Assembly (NCBI GenBank): GCA_002371345.1 | Contig: DFHY01000005.1 | Location: 1-11,556 of the forward strand | Origin: Lachnospiraceae bacterium UBA3711 | Lineage (GTDB): Bacteria; Bacillota; Clostridia; Lachnospirales; Lachnospiraceae | DNA length: 11,556 nt | Direction of reading: 5' to 3' | In this document: positions 1-6,578 of the stretch, piece by piece | Layout of the letters: each line of letters begins with the position of its first letter | How positions within the stretch are numbered: position 1 is the first letter of the stretch | Made by a program: the position numbers and the translations under genes | Notes under the pieces: generated by a model | The model's input: only the letters and a program-made list of their open reading frames with translations | The model's database searches: none | Told to the model about the DNA's origin: nothing

Positions 1-73
1 GATACAGTATGCCATAATGACGGGGAAAGTTCAAGTGTACTGACCGACAGTTGGTTGAAAAGATACAAAAGCC

Positions 74-102
74 TTGCATTAAAGCCATCGTTTATGTAAA
101 AT
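74..102 (+). promoter_or_regulatory. Candidate sigma-A promoter for the EF-G-like gene
   Basis: A TTGCAT box at 74-79 is followed after 17 bases by TAAAAT at 97-102. The -10 matches consensus at five of six positions and the -35 at three of six, with ideal spacing. Transcription would start near 108-110, giving a leader of about 40 bases before the ATG at 152. A second possible -35, TTGAAA at 55-60, has no convincing partner. Called by eye from consensus. Confidence 0.45.
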
Positions 103-106
103 ATTC

Positions 107-122
107 GCATATGGGCATATGC
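107..122. promoter_or_regulatory. Perfect palindrome at the predicted transcription start (possible operator)
   Basis: GCATATG and CATATGC form perfect 7-base arms around a GG spacer. The element begins four bases after the -10 box and spans the predicted start site, where a repressor would block initiation. A 7-bp stem with a 2-base loop is a poor RNA hairpin, so a DNA-level site is the likelier reading. No known operator was recognised. Confidence 0.3.
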
Positions 123-151
123 CTGAATTACGTGAATGGAGGATGATACTC

Positions 152-2230
152 ATGAAAGTTTACAACACTGACAAGATCCGCAATGTTGTGCTCCTTGGCC
201 ACGGCGGAGCGGGTAAGACAAGCCTTCTGGAGGCTATGGCCTACCTGTCCGGCATTACGACCAGACTTGGAAACGTCGCCGACGGGAATACCCTCAGTGA
301 TTACGATAAGGAGGAGCAGAACAGAAAGTTCTCTATCAGCACTTCGGTTGCTCCTGTTATCCGCGGTGATGTGAAGATCAACATTCTTGACGCTCCCGGG
401 TATTTTGATTTTGTCGGTGAGGCGGAGGAAGCAGCCGCTGCAGCGGACGCGGCGATCATTGTGATCAACGGCAAGAGCGGCGTTGAGGTCGGAACACAGA
501 AGGCATGGGATCTGTGCGAGAAGTACAAGCTTCCGAGGATATTCTACATCTCTTCGATGGACGTTGAGAACGCTTCGGCTGTCAACGTCGTGGACGCTCT
601 GACCGAGCTGTACGGAACGAAGATCGCTCCTCTGTATCTGCCGATCCGGGAGAACGAAAAGTATGTCGGTTATGTTGACGTAGTCTCGCAGAAGGCGTTC
701 AAGTACATCGACAAGGAGAAGAAGGCGGAGTGTGACGAGCCGGCTGACATGGCTGACGATGTCTCCGCGCGCCGTGACGCCATGCTCGAGACCGTCGCCG
801 AGACGAGCGAGGAGTTCATGGACAAGTATTTCGGCGGTGAGGAGTTCACTGACGAGGAGGTTTTCGGCGCGCTCAAGCAGAACGTATGCCAGTGCGATAT
901 GTGCCCGGTGACGATCGGTTCATCGACGAACCTTCAGGGCATCAACATCCTTCTTGACGATATCGTCAGGTATTTCCCGAGCCCGTCCGAGCGCACTATT
1001 ACCGGAAAGGATGTCAAGAACGACAAGGATTACGAGGCGAACTACAATCCGGACGGCGTGAAGAGCGCGTTTATCTGGAAGACCATCGTTGATCCGTTTA
1101 TCGGTAAGTATTCCCTCGTCAAGGTTGCTTCCGGAGCGCTGAAGCCGGATGACATGCTCTATGACACCGAATCACAGGATGAGTTCCGCGCCGGCAAGCT
1201 CTATGTATTCTGCGGCAACAAGCCTCAGGAGGTTCCGGAGCTTCATGCCGGAGATATCGGAGCTATCGCGAAGCTCGACGCAGCTACGGGAGACACCATC
1301 TCAACCAAGGCAGCGCCGATCCTCTTCGATAAGTTTGATGTTTCGACTCCGTACACATACAAGAAGTACGCGGCGAAGAACAAGGGGGATCTCGACAAGG
1401 TCGCCCAGGCTCTGGCTAAGATCGCTCAGGAAGACCTGACGATGAAGACCGTCAATGATGCCGGCAACCATCAGACGCTTCTGTACGGTATGGGAGACCA
1501 GCATCTTGATATCATCATCAGCAAGCTCCAGTCCAAGTACAAGGTTGAGGCGGAGCTCAGCAAGCCGGCTGTCGCGTTCCGCGAGACTATCCGCAAGAAC
1601 AGCGATGTCGATTCCAAGTATAAGAAGCAGTCCGGAGGACACGGCCAGTACGGACATGTCAAGATGAAGTTCGAGCCGTCGGGAGACCTCAACACTCCTT
1701 ATGTATTCGAGCAGATCGTCGTCGGCGGTGCTGTCCCCAAGAACTTCTTCCCGGCTGTCGAGAAGGGTATCGCGGACTCTGTGGGTGCCGGTCCGATGGC
1801 CGGATATCCGGTTGTAGGTGTCAAGGCGATTCTCTATGACGGATCCTACCATCCGGTAGACTCCTCCGAGCAGGCATTCAAGACCGCCGCGAATATGGCA
1901 TTCAAGAAGGGCTTCATGGAAGCCAGCCCGGTTCTCCTTGAGCCGATTGTCTCACTTCATGTTACAGTGCCGGATAAGTTCACCGGTGACGTCATGGGAG
2001 ACCTGAACAAGAGACGCGGACGTGTCCTCGGCATGAACCCGGATCACAAGGGCAACACCATTGTCGACGCGGACGTTCCTCAGAGTGAGCTGTACGGATA
2101 CTCCACGACACTCCGCTCCATGACAGGCGGAAGCGGAGACTTCGCTTATGAGTTCGCCCGTTATGAGCAGGCTCCGGCGGATGTCCAGGAGAAGGAGATT
2201 GCCGCCCGCGCCAAGGAGCTTGAAGGCTGA
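152..2230 (+). CDS. EF-G-like translational GTPase (EF-G2 type)
   Basis: A 692-residue protein with the full EF-G domain order: GTPase domain (about 1-280), beta-barrel domain II (about 300-385, with VDPFIGKYSLVKVASG), domain III, domain IV (QSGGHGQYG at 493-501) and a C-terminal domain V. The P-loop is GHGGAGKT at 16-23 and switch II begins DAPG at 80-83. Two key sites differ from translating EF-G. The switch II histidine of PGH is tyrosine (Y84), and the NKxD guanine motif reads SSMD (134-137), keeping only the aspartate. This points to the EF-G2/FusA2 paralogue group, not the main translocase, which normally sits with rpsL, rpsG and tuf; none are here. Its cellular role is not settled and GTPase activity may be weak. 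The ATG at 152 is chosen because GGAGG at 138-142 lies nine bases upstream; an in-frame ATG at 119 has no such site. It appears monocistronic. Confidence 0.9.
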   Translation: MKVYNTDKIRNVVLLGHGGAGKTSLLEAMAYLSGITTRLGNVADGNTLSDYDKEEQNRKFSISTSVAPVIRGDVKINILDAPGYFDFVGEAEEAAAAADAAIIVINGKSGVEVGTQKAWDLCEKYKLPRIFYISSMDVENASAVNVVDALTELYGTKIAPLYLPIRENEKYVGYVDVVSQKAFKYIDKEKKAECDEPADMADDVSARRDAMLETVAETSEEFMDKYFGGEEFTDEEVFGALKQNVCQCDMCPVTIGSSTNLQGINILLDDIVRYFPSPSERTITGKDVKNDKDYEANYNPDGVKSAFIWKTIVDPFIGKYSLVKVASGALKPDDMLYDTESQDEFRAGKLYVFCGNKPQEVPELHAGDIGAIAKLDAATGDTISTKAAPILFDKFDVSTPYTYKKYAAKNKGDLDKVAQALAKIAQEDLTMKTVNDAGNHQTLLYGMGDQHLDIIISKLQSKYKVEAELSKPAVAFRETIRKNSDVDSKYKKQSGGHGQYGHVKMKFEPSGDLNTPYVFEQIVVGGAVPKNFFPAVEKGIADSVGAGPMAGYPVVGVKAILYDGSYHPVDSSEQAFKTAANMAFKKGFMEASPVLLEPIVSLHVTVPDKFTGDVMGDLNKRRGRVLGMNPDHKGNTIVDADVPQSELYGYSTTLRSMTGGSGDFAYEFARYEQAPADVQEKEIAARAKELEG

Positions 2231-2252
2231 CAGAGTTTTTCTGATCTGTGAT

Positions 2253-2282
2253 GTTGGGGTCAAAAGTGCCTTTTGCCCCAAC
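2253..2282. repeat. Intergenic palindromic repeat, copy 1
   Basis: GTTGGGG-T-CAAAAG (2253-2266) pairs with CTTTTGCCCCAAC (2270-2282) across a TGC loop, giving a 13-bp stem with one bulged T at 2260. The core GTCAAAAGTGCCTTTTG (2259-2275) recurs exactly at 6461-6477. It lies 22 bases after the EF-G-like stop codon. No T-run follows on either strand, so it is not a classical intrinsic terminator, though it could protect a 3' end. Confidence 0.65.
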
Positions 2283-2315
2283 TGTGCTGTACGGATCTTT
2301 ACATCAAATTTATCT

Positions 2316-2343
2316 TTGAATTATCCCGGCACTATGTTATAAT
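2316..2343 (+). promoter_or_regulatory. Sigma-A promoter of the scfA-scfB operon
   Basis: A perfect TATAAT at 2338-2343 sits 16 bases downstream of TTGAAT (2316-2321), which matches the first four bases of the -35 consensus. Predicted initiation is near 2350, giving a leader of roughly 50 bases before the scfA ATG. This is the best -10 box seen in the window, which fits a highly expressed small peptide. Confidence 0.65.
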
Positions 2344-2353
2344 GCCGTGGTAG

Positions 2354-2375
2354 CACAAGCGAGGGTGCGTTTGTG
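2354..2375 (+). promoter_or_regulatory. 5' leader hairpin of scfA mRNA
   Basis: CACAAGCG (2354-2361) can pair with CGTTTGTG (2368-2375) over the loop AGGGTG, making 8 bp with one G-U wobble. It would sit at the very 5' end of the transcript and leaves the AAGGAGG ribosome site at 2388-2394 unpaired. A stabilising 5' hairpin is the simplest reading. No riboswitch class was recognised. Confidence 0.4.
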
Positions 2376-2402
2376 ACATCATATGTGAAGGAGGCCTCAG
2401 AC

Positions 2403-2546
2403 ATGAAGCATATCAAGACTCTGAACACCAGATCCCTTCAGGAGAGCATGAAGAAGGGCGGATGCGGTGAGTGCCAGACGTCCTGCCAGTCCGCATGCAA
2501 GACCAGCTGCACAGTCGGAAACCAGACCTGTGAGAAGAGCAGGTAA
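2403..2546 (+). CDS. scfA: SCIFF ranthipeptide precursor (six Cys in forty-five)
   Basis: A 47-residue peptide opening MKHIKTLNTRSLQESMKKGG, with six cysteines at positions 21, 24, 28, 32, 36 and 43 and Ser/Thr spacers between them. This is the hallmark of the SCIFF family, ribosomally made peptides that are near-universal in Clostridia. The N-terminal 20 residues form the leader that the maturase recognises, and the Cys-rich remainder is the core. In characterised relatives a radical SAM enzyme links a core cysteine to a threonine by a thioether; as I recall the CteA case it joins Cys32 to Thr37, and both residues occur at those positions here. A strong AAGGAGG site (2388-2394) lies eight bases before the ATG, and two tandem TAA codons end the gene. 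The maturase gene starts 147 bases downstream. The mature product's role is unsettled; quorum-like signalling has been proposed in some clostridia. No double-glycine protease or dedicated exporter is nearby. Confidence 0.93.
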   Translation: MKHIKTLNTRSLQESMKKGGCGECQTSCQSACKTSCTVGNQTCEKSR

Positions 2547-2590
2547 TAATTTCTGACGATAGATTGAGCTGATACACGAAGATGGAATTG

Positions 2591-2625
2591 ACAGGCTGTC
2601 GCAGATAGCACCTGCGGCAGCCTGT
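2591..2625 (+). promoter_or_regulatory. Strong stem-loop between scfA and scfB
   Basis: ACAGGCTGTCGCAG (2591-2604) pairs with CTGCGGCAGCCTGT (2612-2625) around a seven-base loop, giving 14 bp with one U-G wobble. It is followed by TCTATGG, not a T-run, so full termination is unlikely. Partial attenuation, or 3' protection of an scfA-only transcript, would give more precursor than enzyme, as is common in RiPP operons. The rest of the 147-base gap shows nothing clear except the scfB ribosome site. Confidence 0.6.
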
Positions 2626-2693
2626 TCTATGGAGCTGATACTGCATGGCAGAACGATCAGTTCTGCTTATGACAGGATCCGGCGGAGGGTAAT

Positions 2694-4070
2694 TTGGTAC
2701 ACCAGTATCGGAAAGACGGATATAATATAGTACTTGACGTGGACAGCGGCAGTGTGCATGTCGTTGACGGCCTGGTCTATGACCTGATAGGGAAGCTTAA
2801 TGGGAATCCGGCCATAGAAGACTCGGATCTTATCTCAGGCCTGGGAGAGGAATACAGCCCTGACGAGGCTGCGGAGGCCCTGGATGAGATAAGGGCTCTT
2901 CAGGAAAGCGGGCAGCTCTTTACGCGTGATGTGTACCGCGGCGCTGTTACTGATTTCAGGAAACGGCCTGTTGTCGTTAAGGCTCTATGCCTGCATATTG
3001 CGCACGACTGCAACCTGGCCTGCCAGTACTGCTTTGCGGGAGAGGGAGAGTATCACGGAAGACGTGCCCTGATGAGCTTCGAGACCGGAAAGAAGGCGCT
3101 TGATTTTCTTGTCGCAAACTCCGGGAACCGAAGGAATCTTGAAGTTGATTTCTTCGGCGGAGAGCCGCTGATGAACTTCGGTGTTGTCAGAGAGCTTGTC
3201 GCCTACGGACGCTCCCTTGAAGAAGCTCACGATAAGCACTTCCGATTTACTCTCACGACAAACGGAGTGCTGCTGAATGACAGCATCATGGACTTCTGCA
3301 ACAGGGAGATGGACAACGTTGTCCTGAGTCTTGACGGCAGGAGAGAGGTCCATGACAGGATGCGCCCGACTAGAAACGGGAAGGGCAGCTATGATCTTGT
3401 TCTTCCGAAGTTTCAGGAATTTGCAAGGCGCAGAAAGGCTCTCGGAAAGCAGTACTATATACGCGGGACATTTACTCATTACAATCTTGATTTCTCAAGA
3501 GATGTTCTTCACTTCGCGGATCTGGGATTTGACCAGATCTCGATAGAGCCGGTTGTAGCTCCTCCTGATGCGCCTTACGCGATACAGCCCGGGGATCTTG
3601 ATACCATTAAGGAGCAGTATGACATCCTTGCCCGTGAGATGATCAGGAGAGAGAAAGAGGGAAGAGGCTTTACCTTCTTTCATTTCATGATTGATCTGAC
3701 CGGCGGACCCTGCGTGTACAAGAGGCTGTCGGGCTGCGGAAGCGGAACGGAGTATCTGGCCGTGACTCCCTGGGGAGACCTGTATCCCTGCCATCAGTTT
3801 GTCGGCAACGAAGCGTTTCTCCTCGGCAATGTTACAGAGGGCGTGAAGCGTGAGGATATAGTCGGCACATTCAAGGCATGCAATGTTTATTCAAGAAAGG
3901 AATGTCCGGATTGCTTCGCGCGGTATTACTGCAGCGGAGGATGCGCGGCGAATTCCTACAATTTCCATGGACGCATTGACAGTGTCTATGAGATCGGGTG
4001 TGAGCTCGAGAGGAAGAGAGTAGAGAGCGCGCTTCTGATAAAGGCCGCTCTTGCTGAATACTTACAATAA
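2694..4070 (+). CDS. scfB: SCIFF maturase: radical SAM/SPASM thioether-forming enzyme
   Basis: A 458-residue peptide-modifying enzyme. Residues 1 to about 85 match the region where relatives carry a PqqD-like RiPP recognition element that binds the ScfA leader. The radical SAM cluster motif CNLACQYC places C106, C110 and C113 as the [4Fe-4S] ligands that cleave S-adenosylmethionine, and FFGGEP (153-158) is the SAM-binding segment. The C-terminal SPASM domain is complete: C348-x12-G361-x4-C366, then C404-x2-C407-x5-C413-x3-C417, then C436, holding two auxiliary clusters. Extra cysteines are C340 and C396. The expected reaction is radical thioether crosslinking of ScfA in the cytosol. The start is TTG at 2694, supported by GGAGGG at 2684-2689 and by an N-terminus (MVHQYRKDGYNIVLDVDSGS) that resembles other SCIFF maturases; no ATG or GTG fits. 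Spacing is short, at 4 to 5 bases, so initiation is probably weak. secDF follows 89 bases downstream. Confidence 0.93.
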   Translation: MVHQYRKDGYNIVLDVDSGSVHVVDGLVYDLIGKLNGNPAIEDSDLISGLGEEYSPDEAAEALDEIRALQESGQLFTRDVYRGAVTDFRKRPVVVKALCLHIAHDCNLACQYCFAGEGEYHGRRALMSFETGKKALDFLVANSGNRRNLEVDFFGGEPLMNFGVVRELVAYGRSLEEAHDKHFRFTLTTNGVLLNDSIMDFCNREMDNVVLSLDGRREVHDRMRPTRNGKGSYDLVLPKFQEFARRRKALGKQYYIRGTFTHYNLDFSRDVLHFADLGFDQISIEPVVAPPDAPYAIQPGDLDTIKEQYDILAREMIRREKEGRGFTFFHFMIDLTGGPCVYKRLSGCGSGTEYLAVTPWGDLYPCHQFVGNEAFLLGNVTEGVKREDIVGTFKACNVYSRKECPDCFARYYCSGGCAANSYNFHGRIDSVYEIGCELERKRVESALLIKAALAEYLQ

Positions 4071-4159
4071 TGTATTCGTAACTGTTGATTCATTTCCGCC
4101 TTCCGGACGCGGGCGGCGGAGATGCAGTATTGGTTGGCTTAGAAAAGAGGAACAGACCA

Positions 4160-6412
4160 ATGAAAAAGAGAAATGCCGGGATTATCCTGGCGGTGATTGC
4201 CATTGCGCTCGTGCTGCTTATCTACACGGCATTTGTCGGATGGGGTCCGACAGGAACAGGCGCGGCGAAGAACATCAAGCTCGGGCTTGACCTTGAGGGT
4301 GGTGTCTCCATCACTTATCAGGCAGTTGAGTCCAACCCTTCAGCGGAAGACATGTCGGATACCGTCTATAAGCTTCAGCAGCGTGTTGACGGTTATTCAA
4401 CAGAGGCTTCCGTCTATCAGGAAGGAAGCAACCGTATCAATATCGAGATTCCCGGCGTATCTAATGCCGATGAGATTCTTGAGGATCTCGGAAAGCCCGG
4501 ATCGTTGGAGTTCCAGCTCTCAGACGGCACGGTTATCCTTGACGGTACGCATGTGACCTCGGCGGAGGCCGCCTCCCAGAGAGACAACATGAACAATACG
4601 GAATATGTTGTCCAGCTGGAGTTTGATAAGGAAGGAACCAAAGCGTTTGCCGACGCAACCAGCGCTAATGTCGGAAATACAATCTCCATCGTATATGATG
4701 GCGAGACGGTCAGCGCTCCGCGTGTAAATGAACCCATCACAGACGGAAAGTGCGTGATTTCCGGTTCATTTACGATCGAGAGCGCGCAGGAACTCGCGTC
4801 CTATATAAGGATCGGTTCCCTTTCCCTCGAGCTTGAAGAGATCCGCTCCAATGTTGTCGGGGCCCAGCTCGGACAGAGAGCGCTCAGCACTTCCCTCCGC
4901 GGAGGAATCATCGGTCTTGCTATCGTTATCCTGATCATGATCATCGCCTACAAGGTTCCTGGTATTATCGCCGGCTTCGCGCTTATCCTGTACGCGGCTC
5001 TCGACCTTGTCGCGATCAACGCGTTTGATATGACGCTCACGCTTCCCGGCATTGCCGGCGTCATCCTGTCAATCGGTATGGCCGTTGACGCGAACGTCAT
5101 TATTTACGCGCGTATCCGTGAGGAGATCGCTTCAGGCAAGTCTGTGCGGTCTTCTATCGACATAGGCTTCAAGAAGGCTCTGTCCGCCATTATCGACGGC
5201 AATGTGACGACTCTGATCGCCTGCTTCGTGCTGAACCTGATGGCTACCGGATCAGTCAAGGGCTTCGCTCAGTCTCTTGCGCTTGGTATCGTCCTCTCCA
5301 TGTTCACGGCTCTTGTAATCTCAAGGCTGCTCGTAAATGCCTGCTACGCGTTCGGCATGCAGGATGAGAAGTACTTCGGAAAAGCCCTGAAGTTCAACAG
5401 GCTTCATCTTGTCGCCAGGAGGAAGGTCCTGTTCACGATCGCCATCATCTGCATGATCTCAGGCCCGTTGTTCTGCGTGATTAACAACGCCCGCGGAAAC
5501 GGCGCCCTGAACCTCTCTATGGAGTTCAGGGGCGGTACGGCGACGGATGTCACATTTGAAAAGGATTACAGCATTGATGAGATTGACAGCAGCATCAAGC
5601 CGATATTCCAGAGCGTGATCAACAGTGCCGAGATCCAGTCTCAGAAGGTGTCAGGCGCAAATGAGATCATCTTCAAGACAAGACAGCTCAGCGTCGATGA
5701 GAGGCAGGAGCTGACAGAGGCCCTGAACGAAGAGTTCCCGATCGCCACCTACACAGACAACAAGGGTGAGGAAGCGCTGTCAATCAACTTTGAGACGATA
5801 AGCTCGACCATCTCCAACGAGATGAGGAGAGACGCTGTTATCGCTGTTATCATAGCGGTTTTCTGCATGCTGGTATATATCTGGTTCCGCTTCTCGGATG
5901 TAAGATTCGCTTCGGCGGCGGTTCTGGCTCTGGTGCACGATGTGCTTCTGGTGTTCGCCTCCTACGCGATCATCAGGATATCCATCGGCAATACCTTCAT
6001 AGCGGCTATGCTGACTATCGTCGGTTATTCTATCAACGCTACGATCGTTATATTCGACCGTGTGCGTGAGAACCTGAAGGAGAGGAAGAGCTTCGATTCC
6101 CTCGAGGATCTGGTAGATATGAGTATCACGTCTACCATGACGAGATCGATCTACACCTCGCTGACAACCTTCGCGACCATCGCGTGCCTGTATATAGTAG
6201 GCGTACCGTCGATCCGTGAGTTCGCGCTTCCGCTGATGGTCGGTATCGTGGCCGGCGCATTCTCCTCAGTATGCCTGACCGGTCCTATCTGGTATGTACT
6301 GCGCATAGCGAAGGATAAGAGGGACCAGGCTGCCGAGAAGGCGGCTCAGGCAGCGAAGGCCGCTCAGAAGATTACGGCCAGCAAGAAAAGGAAGAAGAAG
6401 ACTTCCCGCTGA
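4160..6412 (+). CDS. secDF: Fused Sec translocase accessory protein SecDF
   Basis: A 750-residue membrane protein joining SecD and SecF in one chain, close to the length of Bacillus SecDF. It uses proton flow to help pull Sec substrates across the membrane. The SecD half (about 1-400) has an N-terminal membrane segment (7-26), the LGLDLEGG motif (41-48), an extracytoplasmic domain to about 240, and a multi-helix region with GMAVDANV (306-313, D310). The SecF half (from about 420) has its first helix near 422-441, EFRGGT at 455-460, five further helices and R662. Where SecF normally reads GYSINDT, this protein has GYSINAT, with alanine at 627 (codon 6038-6040) replacing an aspartate required for proton transport in studied proteins. 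The tail (715-750) is rich in Ala and Lys and ends SKKRKKKTSR. The ATG at 4160 has AGAGG nine bases upstream; the in-frame ATG at 4085 would add 25 unlike residues. The 89-base gap from scfB lacks a clear promoter or terminator, so read-through is likely. Confidence 0.93.
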   Translation: MKKRNAGIILAVIAIALVLLIYTAFVGWGPTGTGAAKNIKLGLDLEGGVSITYQAVESNPSAEDMSDTVYKLQQRVDGYSTEASVYQEGSNRINIEIPGVSNADEILEDLGKPGSLEFQLSDGTVILDGTHVTSAEAASQRDNMNNTEYVVQLEFDKEGTKAFADATSANVGNTISIVYDGETVSAPRVNEPITDGKCVISGSFTIESAQELASYIRIGSLSLELEEIRSNVVGAQLGQRALSTSLRGGIIGLAIVILIMIIAYKVPGIIAGFALILYAALDLVAINAFDMTLTLPGIAGVILSIGMAVDANVIIYARIREEIASGKSVRSSIDIGFKKALSAIIDGNVTTLIACFVLNLMATGSVKGFAQSLALGIVLSMFTALVISRLLVNACYAFGMQDEKYFGKALKFNRLHLVARRKVLFTIAIICMISGPLFCVINNARGNGALNLSMEFRGGTATDVTFEKDYSIDEIDSSIKPIFQSVINSAEIQSQKVSGANEIIFKTRQLSVDERQELTEALNEEFPIATYTDNKGEEALSINFETISSTISNEMRRDAVIAVIIAVFCMLVYIWFRFSDVRFASAAVLALVHDVLLVFASYAIIRISIGNTFIAAMLTIVGYSINATIVIFDRVRENLKERKSFDSLEDLVDMSITSTMTRSIYTSLTTFATIACLYIVGVPSIREFALPLMVGIVAGAFSSVCLTGPIWYVLRIAKDKRDQAAEKAAQAAKAAQKITASKKRKKKTSR

Positions 6413-6460
6413 TGTATGATTCCTGACCTTTGTGTCGGATAAATACCATATGATGCCGGA

Positions 6461-6479
6461 GTCAAAAGTGCCTTTTGAC
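6461..6479. repeat. Intergenic palindromic repeat, copy 2
   Basis: GTCAAAAG (6461-6468) and CTTTTGAC (6472-6479) are perfect 8-base arms around a TGC loop. The first 17 bases match 2259-2275 exactly. Both copies are intergenic and follow a gene end, here 48 bases after secDF. The outer flanks differ from copy 1: its GGGG/CCCC extension is absent here, so only the inner part is conserved. Confidence 0.65.
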
Positions 6480-6504
6480 ACTTGCATTACCATATGCATA
6501 AAAC
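6475..6504 (+). promoter_or_regulatory. Candidate promoter for recJ
   Basis: A full-consensus TTGACA at 6475-6480 is followed 18 bases later by TAAAAC at 6499-6504, a four-of-six match to the -10. Initiation would fall near 6511, about 68 bases before the recJ ATG. The -35 overlaps the right arm of the palindromic repeat and the -10 lies in the left arm of the next inverted repeat, so a protein or structure at either could affect it. Confidence 0.35.
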
Positions 6505-6541
6505 AGATTCAGAGACAATATCCGGAATCTGTTTTATGCAT
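6494..6541 (+). terminator. Perfect 17-bp inverted repeat; probable secDF terminator
   Basis: ATGCATAAAACAGATTC (6494-6510) and GAATCTGTTTTATGCAT (6525-6541) are perfect complements around a 14-base loop. The tract after the right arm, CTTTCTATTTTC, is T-rich, which fits intrinsic termination of transcripts from secDF. The stem is AT-rich and the loop is large, so efficiency may be moderate. If the overlapping promoter is real, recJ transcripts would start after the left arm and escape this hairpin. Confidence 0.55.
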
Positions 6542-6578
6542 CTTTCTATTTTCGGAAGAAGCTTTGGAGGAATCATAT

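Noticed and set aside
1301..1852. 183-codon open frame on the minus strand inside the EF-G-like gene
   Set aside because: It lies wholly within a well-supported gene, has no ribosome site or family resemblance, and is explained by the codon bias of the plus-strand gene.
2375..2386. GACATCATATGT shared with 10045-10056
   Set aside because: A 12-base match is expected several times by chance in a window of this size, and the contexts are unrelated.
2413..2646. Minus-strand frame opposite scfA and the intercistronic gap
   Set aside because: It overlaps the clearly recognised SCIFF precursor, and its apparent cysteines are an antisense artefact.
4094..4120. GC-rich partial hairpin between scfB and secDF
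   Set aside because: Only about six base pairs with a 14-base loop and no T-run; too weak to call a terminator or attenuator.
4085..4159. 25-residue N-terminal extension of SecDF from an upstream ATG
   Set aside because: It has no ribosome site, is proline- and glycine-rich where SecD normally starts at its first membrane helix, and the ATG at 4160 has a good AGAGG.
6432..6578. 49-residue N-terminal extension of RecJ
   Set aside because: It would translate the palindromic repeat and the 17-bp inverted repeat; GGAGG before 6579 marks the real start.
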